Positions 12,201-22,680 of a stretch of DNA of 64,000 bases are shown here, one piece after another. Within the stretch, counting starts at the first letter, position 1, and each line of letters begins with the position of its first letter. The stretch is taken from positions 123,559,503 through 123,623,502 of the forward strand of contig CM042692.1 in assembly GCA_023614405.1 (NCBI GenBank), given 5' to 3'. Under the pieces are notes generated by a model. That model was not told the DNA's origin and did not search any database. It saw only the letters and a list, made by a program, of their open reading frames with translations. Both the position numbers and the translations under genes were made by a program. The stretch comes from Avena insularis. Taxonomy: Eukaryota > Streptophyta > Magnoliopsida > Poales > Poaceae.

Positions 12201-12930
12201 GCACTCGGGCCCTAGTGACAAGCATTAAGCAGAACAAGTTGCAACAAAGACATAAAGCACTAATAAAAGATACTAGGCACCATGCCCTAACAATCTGATG
12301 CCATTACATGAACGATCTCATCCAATCCCTACCATGCCCATGGCCTACAGTGGGGGATTACTCACTCATAGATGGGGGAAACATGGATGGTCGATGGAGA
12401 AGCGATGGTGATGATGATGGCGATGATCTCCTCCAATTCCCCGTCCCGGCAGGGTGCCAGAACGGAGTTTCTAGTGCTGTTTCGTGGAATCTGGTGGTGG
12501 CGGTGGAGCGGAACTCCTTCTAGAAAAACATCGACCCCCCCGGGGGTTTTAGGTCAGAAGGCTTCTTATAGGCGAAGAGGGAGACCGAGGGGGTGTCTGG
12601 GGGCCCACACCACCCCTTGGCGTGGCCTAGCCCACGCCACCAGGTGGTGTGGCCACCCCTGGCTCTTCTCCGTCTCGTATTCTGGCTCCTGGAGTCTTCG
12701 GGTGAAATAGGCACTTTGGCTTTTGTCCCGTCCAATTCCGAGAATACTCATTTTCTGACTTTCCTGGAACCAAAAACAGTAGAAAACAGGCAGCAGGCAC
12801 TGTGGCTCTTGTTAATAGGTTAGTCCAAGAAATCATATGAAAAGTACTCCAAAGTGTGGACAAAACACAAGAAAGGAGATAAAACCAAGCATGGAACATC
12901 AAAAATTATAGATACATTTGCAATGTATCA
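12201..12930 (-). repeat. Truncated 5' LTR of the 8.4-12.9 kb element
   Basis: Homology to the other LTR begins at GCACTCGGGCCCTAGTG (12201) and runs to the element end. The missing part was lost together with the PBS and the adjoining interior. Confidence 0.85.
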
Positions 12931-13472
12931 CTAGGCGGCTGCCCCGGGGTGTAGGGATGCTAGGTCCATGTCTATGCTTACACTTCTTAAAATTGTTAGG
13001 AATAATAGATGTACACTTCCTTCTATTCTGTCATGTTACGTCGTGTCAGCACCGCGCACCCGCTGCAGATCGGCAACGGGACGGTGGTCTACGTGATCGG
13101 TCTCTGCCACGCCAAAGCCACGTCGCACACCCGTCCCATCGCCTACCGGGACGGACGCCGAATTTATCGCTAGGATTGGAAACCAACTGTGCTCGCCTGG
13201 TCAAACTTGCCTCCTCATGGGTATGACCAGAATATTGGTAAACACAATTTAAGCATTGCCTTCCGTCTCCTCAGCACATCACTGTGCAAAAATCTCCAAC
13301 TCATTCCTTTCGCCGCCCTCCGTCGTCGCTGCAGCCACCGCAAGAACCATCGACGCTGCCGCAGGCACCGCCTCCGCCGGGCCATACCACCGTAACAAAT
13401 CACTCCACCACCACGCCCAGTCCCAGCCACCGCTACTGACCCTAGGCCACCGCCGCCGCATTAGCTGCTCCC

Positions 13473-14141
13473 ATGGAAGCAGAGTACAGCGTGTTCGGCG
13501 ACGGGAGCGACTTCACCGATGAGTACACCGTCACCGCCCATGGCACCACCAAGCTGACGGTCGTCCACACAAATGCATCAGCGGAGGTCGCCAAGGTCAT
13601 CTTAATGTACGAGCGGTGGCTACAGGAGCCGATGGACAGGTACAAGATCGTCGGCCTTGACCTCGAGTATACCGGAGATAGGAAGAGGACGGCGCTTTTG
13701 CAGATGTCCATGTGCAACCACTTCCTCCTATACCACATATGTAGGGCCAAATATGTATGCCCGGAGCTTTGCGAGTTCCTACATAGGAGGGAGATCTACT
13801 TCGCCAGCGTCGACATCAAGAACGACACTCCGAAGCTAGAGCAGGATCTCCTCGTTCATGTCATCAATCACGTCGATCTCCAACGTTTGTGGAGCTACCC
13901 GGATGGCGGTACGGGGAAAGCCGGCATGGCTAGACTCGCTGCCGACGTCATCGACCACGAGTACACCGGCATGAAAGTCGAGTTCCTGAAGCACCTGCAC
14001 GAGCGATGGGAGTGGAGGCACCTGGATTACGATCGAATGGCACGCAGGGGACGGCGTATGTCTGCTACGAGATTCTTAACAGGATCTGGCGGGTGGGTGA
14101 GTGTGTTGTTTACCACTACTAGTTTCGCATTTCGTTCCTAG
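13473..14141 (+). pseudogene. 3'-5' exonuclease domain protein (DEDD/Werner-like), frameshifted near the end
   Basis: A plant Werner-like 3'-5' exonuclease domain (PF01612 type), which removes nucleotides from 3' ends using two metal ions. The start at 13473 has a good plant context (CTCCCATGG) and follows a GC-rich leader. Motif I is IVGLDLEY (Asp63, Glu65). Motif II is the Asp of VDIKNDTPKL (Asp118). The GMARLAADVI stretch matches the family's pre-motif III helix. The frame is lost around codons 190-195 (14040-14060); another frame then reads TAYVCYEILNRIW, equivalent to the AYVSYEI text that follows the last catalytic Asp. About 220 codons are open, close to the family length. A convergent relative lies at 15427-14567. 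Unlike that relative, this copy has no interruption in mid-domain. Probably inactive. Confidence 0.72.
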
Positions 14142-14566
14142 TTTTATCTCGCCTGTATTTTATCTCGTGTGTATTTTCTAAGCATTATGTGTGTAAGAAC
14201 CAAGCTCGTATGATCCCTGTGCTATTAGCTACTTAACCTGTATGAATTACATTCCCCCCTTTTGTATGCTCAACATTCATTCTTACAAATTCTGTCTGTG
14301 TCATTTGCATGCGGCAGAATCCAGGACTGACATTCATAAGGTGTGATACAGTCATAAGTCATAACCAAACCCAGATTATAGCGAAGGATACAGTCTTAAC
14401 CAAAACCATATTATAGTTCGACAAAGGTAATACACAGCAGTTCGTAATTTCTCACATAGTGTACTTCTGAAATAACATGTTTTCATAAACATAACAAGCC
14501 CCATACAAACACAACAATCATGCACTAAAAGTCTACATCCCAGCCTGTTGGAGAAGGCAACCGATC
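14142..14566. other. Intergenic stretch between two convergent exonuclease genes
   Basis: AT-rich sequence holding the presumed 3' ends of both convergent genes. No further gene or RNA recognised. Confidence 0.5.
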
Positions 14567-15427
14567 CTAGGATCCCTTCGGTCGCTTGCCCCGGCTTGTA
14601 GATTCATCTACACTCCGGCATCTGGGGCAAACAACCTGCCTTGGTGGTGGTTCAATGATGCGATGCCTAGAACGAGATTTTACAATCTAGCGGTACAACT
14701 CATGGCTGACATACCCGTCAATTGCAGCGTACTTCAGATTAGGTTCAGAAAGCGGCTTATCCTCCTAGTAATCATGTCCTAAACGCCTCCACGAACATAT
14801 CGGCAAATTGCCCTTCATGTCAGTGTACCACGGGTCGATGAGTTCGGAGGCAAGAGCGGCCATCCCGGTCCTATCGCCCTTCATCCCTAGGATCCAGTAA
14901 ATTTCCTGGATGTCCACTCTGCACTCCTTTGGGATTCTAATGTTGACAGTCGGGCTTTCAAGCAGTTTAGTGTCATTCTGATGTCAACACTAGTAAATGT
15001 TATGTGTTGGTTCACGAGAAAGTCATGAAACAGATCCCTTATGCTTTCACCCCACCTGCATTAAAATGAATTCAGACAAATAATATAGCAATAACTTTTG
15101 CAAATAGACGGTTCAGGAACAAAAAGACAGCAAAGTCTACAGATCCCGTTAGCCCCCCTTCTCGCAAAAAGGCTGGGATACAAGGACGTGCCCCTTCATG
15201 GAGAGTTGCACCACGGCGATCCTATGGTGATCGCGGCTGTACTCGAGGTCGAGACCTATGAACCTGTTTTCTTCGAACTGTATCCAACTCGTGTAATTAC
15301 TCAGAGTCTTCCTCACCGTCATAGGATCGGTGGTGTAGACGACTTTGATCTTCTTCCCGCCATGTACTTCTATGTCGAAGTGCGGAGTCGCTTGCTTGTC
15401 GTCATTTCGGACGTCCGAAAAGTCCAT
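14567..15427 (-). pseudogene. 3'-5' exonuclease domain protein, second copy, two exons, decayed
   Basis: Exon 1 (15427 to about 15155) starts MDFSDVRND and carries motif I as FIGLDLEYSRD (Asp60, Glu62). An upstream in-frame ATG at 15439 is less similar to the plus-strand copy. Exon 2 begins after a clear acceptor (TTTTAATGCAG) at 15055. It carries VDIR, a one-base loss near 14982 within motif II, then MAALASELIDPWYTDMK and motif III as LKYAAIDGYVSHELYR, with Tyr and Asp intact. The tail ends with a CPRC pair and a Lys/Arg-rich end near 14567. In-frame TAGs at about 14765-14767 and 14687-14689, plus the frameshift, make it a pseudogene. The exon 1 donor is unclear. It keeps motif III, which the convergent copy has lost. 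Confidence 0.68.
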
Positions 15428-15439
15428 GACTACAGGCAA

Positions 15440-15990
15440 GAGGGAAAGGATACGAAGGAAGAGGGTGATGTCGTTGCAGAGGAAATGGATGAGGCCGTGG
15501 AGGAGGAAATGAGACGGAGAAGTGAAAGATTGGAACCGCCCTTACCAATATCTGGAATGGTGCACGACCGTTCGTAGTAGGGTGAAGGTGCAGAAAAACG
15601 GCGGTTTTACACGTCGACGCTAGCGCTTCCTAAAATTTGTTCTGCGCCACTTGCATGCTGTGGAATCGAGTTCTGCCATGCATGAGCCAAGTCAAACGTA
15701 GTCACATTTGCGTGAGACGACCTTCACTCACTGACAGGCGGGTCGCACATTTCTCTCTTATGATTTATTTTTTCACTTCCTCTAGACGGTTCTGGTGCGC
15801 GTCCTCAATAATTACGCCCCCTTCGTTGTCTTCCACGCGGACAAGAACCAGCGGCGGCGGCGGTTCCTCACCAGGCCACTCCCTACTCGAACAACTGCCC
15901 CATCCCTGATTCCACCCCCTCTCGAATCCATCCGCCTCCTTATCACAACGCCTCCATTAATCTACCGGATTCCAGACTCCATTTGTCGCT
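15440..15990. other. Divergent intergenic region between exonuclease (-) and DUF295-like gene (+)
   Basis: About 550 bases hold the 5' leaders of the two divergent genes. The plus-strand frame over 15098-15577 is the antisense of the exonuclease exon. No clear TATA box could be assigned to either gene. Confidence 0.4.
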
Positions 15991-16457
15991 ATGGGTAGAG
16001 CTTGGGGTAGCAGCAGGCTGAAGCGAAAGGCATGTGACGACAATGCGGATGGCCAGGGCGACCGCCACCGCGAGGATTGGGGATGGCCGAACCTCAGTGC
16101 TATGAACATGCACAGGATCGCCATGGGGTTGGACATCACCTCTGTCGGCCGCCTTGCTCGCTGCATCCCTGACTATCACTTCACGATGCGGGACATGGAC
16201 GAACAACCGTACGACACGCCAGGCCTTCTTTACCCCGATACCAGCAAATGGCCAAACGACCGTGATGGCCACGTAAGTTCCAGTATATTGCTTATTGGTT
16301 CAGTCATATCATTGATTCATATGTGTTGAACTCTCATCGGAATCCTATGTTCCTTTCGTCGAACGTGTTGTGTGCACGCACGTTTGAAGAAAGTGAACCA
16401 TTTAAGACTATTCTGTACAGCAGAAGCTCTGCTCGAACCTGATATTCTGGTATTTCA

Positions 16458-16790
16458 TAGTGACACAGTCTTACTTTAGGTGATAGATGAGTTGTCAACT
16501 TCGATTTGCAATGGAATGCCTGCTAGGTGATATTCTGTTTCCTAAAATAAAAACAAATAGATTAGACGATTTAAGGATGTTATGCCCCGAGCTGTTTATG
16601 ATCATTGTCAGGAGTTTATTTTGGGAGGCTCTGCTCCTACTCCATATATTGGGTATCTTCACAGTGACACGGGCACAATTTAGGCGATATCTGAGGAGAC
16701 ACTCGTATTTAGGCGATATTTTGTGTACTTTAATCTGAAGGTCCAGTTGTCAAATTGTATTTGCAATGGAATCCATGCTAGGTGATTGTA
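16458..16790. repeat. Direct duplication inside intron 1
   Basis: The segment near 16458-16532 (GTGACACAG, then TTGCAATGGAATGCCTGCTA) recurs in altered form near 16661-16788 (GTGACACGG, then TTGCAATGGAATCCATGCTA). It is a local intronic duplication without coding signal. Confidence 0.55.
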
Positions 16791-17833
16791 CCAACTGACA
16801 ACAAACTCTGCAGAATATTCATGCAAAACTGATGTTGCTGGATAAGTGGTCGGAATCAGTAGTGGTGAATATCAAGGAAGAAGAAGAGACGGAAATGGGA
16901 GATGACCAGAACTGGGTGGGTGGCAACGGCGAGTGGCTGGTCCTTTTATCCCAGGATGGGAGTACTTGGACTCTAAAAAATGGCTACAGATCGTTGAGAC
17001 TTACATTGCCATCTTTGGAGGGTGTGAGCATTACTGCATTCAACAACGGGTGGCCGCCACCCATTTCCGAATTCGCTTACAGGTTCAACATGGCAGAACT
17101 TTAGCTCCTGAAGGTACAGCTCCCACATAGACCACGGGAGGCGTGGAATACCTAGGAGTACGACCTCTTAGCGGTGTTCGACAAGGCAATCACATTCATT
17201 AGATTCCCAGAAGACAAGGAATGGACAGTCTTGCACGACGACTTCCTGCGGCCGGAGAAGTATGTCAACGCCGTCTTCACCTCTAGCTACTATTCGTACA
17301 AACCGCAACGCATTTATGCGGTCACTGAACCTAGCGGCGACGTGCGTGTTTGGGAGCCATCCATTGGGGGTGAGTCATGGTGTCATATAGCATGTAAAAT
17401 CCCATTCAAAATTCTGCTTACTGACTGTAAGTAACACGCAGGTACCCACGCAGCCCCGCGCATTATTCTAGCTCCGGTCATTGAAGATGCAGTAGCAGAT
17501 GCTGAACTTGGGACACGACACTGGTTCCTGGCACCTCTCGGAGGAGACACAAAACAGGATGTTGAACTCATGTGGATTCATATCAGGGGAGCACTAAACA
17601 ACGTTGGTGATACAATAGAACATATGGGGACAAAACTTTCTTCATACCCATCGCTGTGGTGTCACATTTTCTCGAGGTCCGCATGCCCATCCAAAGACCC
17701 AGTAGAGCAAGTCTGGAGCAGAGTCGACAATCTGAAGGGACAATATGTGTTTCTTGGGATCAACCACCCTTTCTTTGTTGGAGCCCCTGGAACTGTTGAA
17801 CATGTAATTGCTCAGGCAGCCCTAGCTCCTGAT

Positions 17834-17991
17834 GCTGCTGCTGCTCCTGGTGAAGCTGACGAAATACTTGGTGATGTTGCTGCTGGTGAAGCTAACGAAG
17901 TACTTGCTAATGTTGCTGCTAGTGAAGCTGATGAAATACCTGTTGAGGCTGCTGCTGGTGAAGCTAACGAAATACCTGCTAAGGTTGCTGC
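17834..17991 (+). repeat. Coding 36-bp minisatellite, four units
   Basis: Four consecutive units of about 12 codons encode variants of AAGEANEVLANV. The first unit has one extra codon. The repeat sits in the C-terminal part of the DUF295-like protein, after the conserved domain, and keeps the frame. Confidence 0.85.
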
Positions 17992-18076
17992 CGGAGTCCA
18001 GGAAGAACATGCTGGTGTTGTTCCTGAGGTGCCAGAACTTCTAGTGTTTATAGCAGACGGTGTGTTTGCTGCACAC

Positions 18077-21000
18077 TGTAGCATCCCAATTGTCTAACAA
18101 TTGTAATGCTACTTGGTTTAATAATATAATGGCTACTTCCTACATATAATTGTTGCATCATAATTATATCATGCTCATGTCATCATGCCACCTTGCATTT
18201 GAGCATCATATAAAACCCTTTGGATTTGGTTCTTCTCTCAGATGCATTATTAATTGTATTAGCCTCTTGATATATTGTATTTGGTTCTTGATAAATGCTT
18301 GATGCCCAATTTGAGTTGGGGGCATGTCTTTTATTCCACTCCACCACCTTTCTTTGTCACCACCTTATAATTCCACCATCCTTACTTACCCATGAGTTAT
18401 TTTTTCTTTGCCTTTCATCTAGCTCATGTGGGTTGGGATGAATCCAATTATGTTTTCCTATAGCTTGGCCTTAGATCATATTTTGGAATGCATATGTATA
18501 AATGCCATGGATATTTATTTTGTTTTCACAAGATAAAACCTAGCATTAATGTTTATGCATGGGCCATGCAATCATCACCCCATTCCACTCTTTGGATTTT
18601 ACTTGGATTTTTGGGTGCTTTATCTCTTTTGATCTCTCTCTTCTCTCTCAACCTTTCCACCTTGTTGGTGTATCCTTGCCATGTGGCCATCAAGCCTCTC
18701 TCACATCTCCATATCTACATCACACCCTACTCCCCTCCTGTTCATGCATGATCTTGCTTGGGGGCTTGAGTAAACCCTAACCACCAAACCATCCCTTACC
18801 CTAAACACCTCTCTCCATCTCCCTCTCTAATCTAATCACCATACCTAGTAAACACTATTTACAAAACCCTAACACCTCTCTACTTTCCTCTAACCCTAGT
18901 TCTAGCCTAAACCCCAACCCTTAATCCCACCTCACCTCCCACCTCGCACCATGCCTAGGCTCCCCTCTCCCTGCCATGCAGGCCCCACCCAGCTACCTCT
19001 CCAACTCTAACTAAAAACCCTAACCCGAGCCACCCTATCTAGCCCTAGCCGAAGCTACACCCGAGTTTTCCCTCTCCTCTCTCTTTCTCTCTCACTGTCG
19101 TGCCTGTCCCACCTGAGCCTGCCCTCTTTGGTCGCGTCTGCCATGCCCTACCTGCCCAAGTCGAGCTCCAGCTCGAGGACGTGAAGAGGAGAAGGAAAAA
19201 GGTGGCCGAAGCCACCTTTATCTCCAACCGGATCCCCACGGCGCCTCCCCCTCCTCTTCTACTTTTCCTCTTTCCCCACGTCTCCTCTACCTCTCCCAGA
19301 TCCACCTCAGGGCCTTCCCTCTCCCCTCTTTTTCTCCACCGACACCATCTCCCTCTCGCCGGACACCGTCTGCACCACCGCCGTTTCTTCGTTCCAACCG
19401 ACGAGCGCGGCGTGGAGGTGGTCAAGGAGGCCGAGGAGGTTCTTCTGCTTCGCCCGGAGCACGACAGCAAGGAGGAGAAGCCCCACTTCTGCCGCAGTAC
19501 CGCAATGCTGCCGAAACCCTAATCTCGTCGGCCGCCCGGCTCCCGACGACCGCTGCGCGTCCGCCCGATCCGCCGTCAACCACCCCGCGGTGAGTCCCTC
19601 TCCCGCCTAGACATCCTCTGCCTCACCGTAGACCCTCTGCCTCGTCGGGTGTTTCATCGAACGCTCTCGGTGCTCCGTCGGCCGCTGGCGTCTGACTGCC
19701 TCTATGCCACGCCCCGCCTCACCTAGTTGGCCATCCCCGTCCTAACAACGTTCTCAGCCTACCCCAGTGGCTACCGCCCCCGAGCGCGAGCCCCATGTCC
19801 CCGGTTCGAGTTCCCCCCGCACTGCGCTATGCCTGACGAGCACGGCTCTGCCCGCGGTTCAGAGAAAGAAGAGCAACAGTACGGGCATGTGGTCGATTTA
19901 CAAATAGCCCCCTCTTTTTAACTCTCGCTCAACCCGCGGTACTCGCGAGCCCACCTGCCAGCCGCTGTGTACTTTTTATAAAAAGGGACTCTAGTTTTCG
20001 TAAACTCAACCCGTGCTCCAGCACGCTTCCCACCTGTCAGCCTCTGCCGGTTCACCCACTGGCACCTGGGCCCTAGCCCGCTGGCCCCACCTGTCATTCA
20101 CAGAGGCTAGGAAAGACCGCGATGAGAAAACCCTTTCTGTGCGCGTGTGTCCTAGTCCGCAGCTGGCCCACCTGTCTGTGGCGGTGACTAGATCAGGCTG
20201 GGTACAAAAAAATCTCCGTGTTTTTCCGTTTAATAAAAATGATTTCCAGAAATGTTTTAATACGATTTAATTTCTGTTTTTAATAACTTTTAATTGGTAA
20301 ACCCAAATAATACAAATGATATATGATTTTGAATCATAAAAATGTGAGGAATTCAAATATACTTTTCAAAATATCTTTCGGTCAAATTAAATTTCGACAT
20401 TGTTTAAAATTACAATAAAAAGGCCTTTTCTTAATTAATTAATAACTTTAAATCTACAACTCCAAATTTGACAAATAATATGTCTAAATCGATCAGCGCG
20501 ATGAGCCCGTTCTATCTATGCATTCCATGTTCTTAATTGAAGCATGCATCATATAAATAATAAGTATACAGCAAGTGTTATGAGAGCAAACAGGACTAAA
20601 AACTTAATAAAATGCTTTAATCTTGTACCCCACACCTCACCCATGCCATGCTACTTTATTGCCATGCAATTGTGCATCATTCATCATGGCATGCTTGTTT
20701 GCTTGTCGCATTTCAATACATATGCTTGTGCACTTTATTTATGTTGGCCCTTGTTTGTTTGGTTCTTCTTCGAATAGACGCCGAAAGGTGGGATATATCA
20801 GAATCCTGTGAGCACTACCAGATCCGACTCTCGCTTCAATCGATGCCAGCAAGCACTACCACATGCTTGCATACATATAGTACCTATTGCCTCTATCTTA
20901 TTCTTGCATCATTGAGTCGCGATTGCATTAAATTGAATCCTGGCAAATCGCATAGCCTTTACTTTTAAACCCCACCGAAGCTTGTTCCTCCATCCCATAA

Positions 21001-22573
21001 GCCATTACTACAGGAGTTGTTTGAGCCATGCGGGTCATAGAACAGGATGAGTAGGGTATGTGAGTGTCTGATGGATAACGAGGTACCTAAACAACTTAAC
21101 CTGAGTAGTAATGGGATAACTAATGAAAGTGGCACCGGTGAGCAATATCTGCTATTTGGTTCTTTATGCTCACTTGTGTCTCAGAGGACCCAGTACTTGA
21201 TTCTGTTCCTTGACTATTCGCACTATCCACATCCAGGAGGCCTTATGGACCCCCCTGAGCCAGAGCTTGATTCATTCTTATTTCTTGGGGCCACAAAGTA
21301 GTTTGGGGCTTTATTACTATCATGTACTTATGCCATGCTTTACTGCTTTATTTAAGATTGTGCGAGGAGCACCTGTACTGTTTTGGATGCGGAGTGTTTT
21401 CGCGGTATCGACAAGCCCAGTCACACTTTCGGGTTCCCAGTCGTTTACAGCCATTGACGCAAACCTTGGGTCCGTCTCGGAGCCGGCCAACTTCGTTGCG
21501 GGTAGCTTAATGGGGTGGCCCCCTGAAACATTTCTGAATCCTGTGATCGCTTTGTCGTGAATGCCTCGTTGGGTTTTGATTTGGTTTTTCCGAGGTTGAT
21601 CGAGTGTGTGTTGCTATTTGTGCACCCCTGCAGGGTAAATCTTTCTGAAAGCCGTGTCCGTGGTTATGGACGACTTGGAGCACAGTTTCTCGATCATAGA
21701 CAAGTATAACTAAAGTGCCGCTTTTAATTTGACTAAGTACCTGACTAGTAAATAGTGCAACACTCATAGAATGGTTAATAAAACTGCCAACGGATGGGAG
21801 TTGTCCGTCCGCTTTCTCGTTGGTAAGTGAGAAGGAGGATGGATCTGTTAATTATACTATTATAACTGTTGTTCTTAATTAACGGACATCCGTCTATCTT
21901 TGGTTAGGCGGATGGGTAGCGAGTATCTATAGACTTGTTAGTTATTATCTTTTGCTGCAATTGCGTCACCCCCAGGTTATGTCCCCTTTAGAGGCATAAA
22001 GACTTGCTGAGTACCCCAAGGGTCTCACACGATAAATTGTTTGATTCAGATGAACAGGTGTACTCACAAGAGGGATACTGGGTGGAGGAGACGGACGATG
22101 TTAGCAACGATCACTCGGTGTAGAGATTCCGGGAACGGGGATCCATGAGATCTATGGGCGGGATGTGTTTATTTATGTGGCATCTTATGCCGATTTGCTT
22201 CTTATCCGTACTCGGATCTTGTTTTCCGCTTCCGCCTGATACTCTGATGTTTGATGTATGAGGAGCTATCCTAAATTATTATCTCTATCTAGGCTATTTG
22301 GATCTTGCTGTATGGCGTTGCAATATTTCTATTTCTTTTAGATGGAATGGCTCTGAGGACTGTTGTATGTGGCTTGCATACATACTCACTTGTGTATGTA
22401 GTTGATCCCTTCGCCTGCCGATTACGCCGCTCGTTCTTGTCCCGATGTTCTGAAAATGGTTAGGACGGTCGAAAGGTCTACCTGTGAGTGGCCCTTGGCC
22501 CCACCGTACTATTTTAACCATTTTCGCTCATCCAGGCATGTAACTAAGAGCGTAATTCACCGAGGTAGTTACA
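18077..22573 (+). mobile_element. Solo LTR of a long-LTR gypsy family (Tekay/RIRE3-like)
   Basis: 4497 bp, starting TGTAGCATCCCAATTG and ending GAGGTAGTTACA. It is flanked by perfect 5-bp direct repeats CACAC (18072-18076 and 22574-22578). The same family occurs at 34797-39754 and, partially and reversed, at 62953-64000. Inside are AAACCCTAA-type boxes (18770-19030), a GC/CT-rich leader (19040-19700) and an AT-rich 3' half. No gag or pol is present. Orientation is inferred from the leader. Placement in the Tekay/RIRE3 group rests on LTR length and end sequence only. Confidence 0.85.
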
Positions 22574-22680
22574 CACACTCACGCGCCTATCATGTTGACA
22601 CTCCAGATCCGACCTGGAGCCGAATCCACGTCGAGGGAGGGGGCCTACAATTGGCTCATCAGTGGGGTCGTACGATTTGA

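Larger units (their letters stand above)
8416..12930 (-). mobile_element. Non-autonomous Athila-like LTR element, internally deleted
   Basis: Read on the minus strand, the element has a 5' LTR remnant (12930-12201), a non-coding interior, a polypurine tract (TTAAGCTTGGGGATG, complement of 9830-9850) and a complete 3' LTR (9829-8416). It is flanked by CTGGG (8411-8415) and CTAGG (12931-12935), a 5-bp target duplication with one difference. The interior is homologous in reverse to 54790-57150 of the element at 52051-58580, but the PBS, the long ORF and about half of the 5' LTR are deleted at the junction near 12200. No gag, protease, RT or integrase is present. Its U5 end differs from that of the 52-58 kb element, so the two are related subfamilies. 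Confidence 0.85.
7530..13264 (+). repeat. Segmental duplication, copy 2, split by an Athila-like insertion
   Basis: Matches 5860-7108. The left arm runs to 8415, and the right arm resumes at 12936 with CGGCTGCCCCGGGG and ends AATTTAAGCATTGCCTTCCG at 13264. The interruption is exactly the element at 8416-12930 with its target duplication. After 13264 the sequence leads into the plus-strand exonuclease gene, which copy 1 lacks. Confidence 0.85.
15991..22680 (+). pseudogene. F-box/DUF295-like protein gene, three exons, two nonsense codons, split by a solo LTR
   Basis: Exon 1 (15991-16272) ends at a GTAAGT donor. Exon 2 (16814-17369) lies between CTCTGCAG and GTGAGT, and exon 3 starts at 17442 after ACACGCAG; phases join exactly. 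The protein resembles grass F-box/DUF295 proteins, presumed SCF ubiquitin-ligase adaptors. A degenerate F-box-like N-terminus (GWPNLSAMNMHRIAMGLD) precedes the WLVLLSQDG and RIYAVTEPSGDVRVWEP text and a YVFLGINHPFF motif typical of the DUF295 end. TAG codons at 17102-17104 and 17153-17155 interrupt exon 2 in the same frame. A four-unit repeat follows, then the solo LTR at 18077. Beyond its target duplication the frame resumes with SRAYHVDTPDP and ends GRTI at 22680. Without the insertion, 524 codons plus stop would result. The family call is by motif; splicing is inferred. Confidence 0.62.

Noticed and set aside
13215..13461. Arg-rich minus-strand frames
   Set aside because: Antisense of the GC-rich leader of the plus-strand exonuclease gene; composition effect.
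15098..15577. 159-codon plus-strand frame
   Set aside because: Lies opposite the exonuclease exon 1, which has clear motifs on the minus strand.
18760..19040. Telomeric DNA
   Set aside because: The CCCTAA words are irregular and interspersed, and they lie within an LTR with both ends defined, so this is not a telomere tract.
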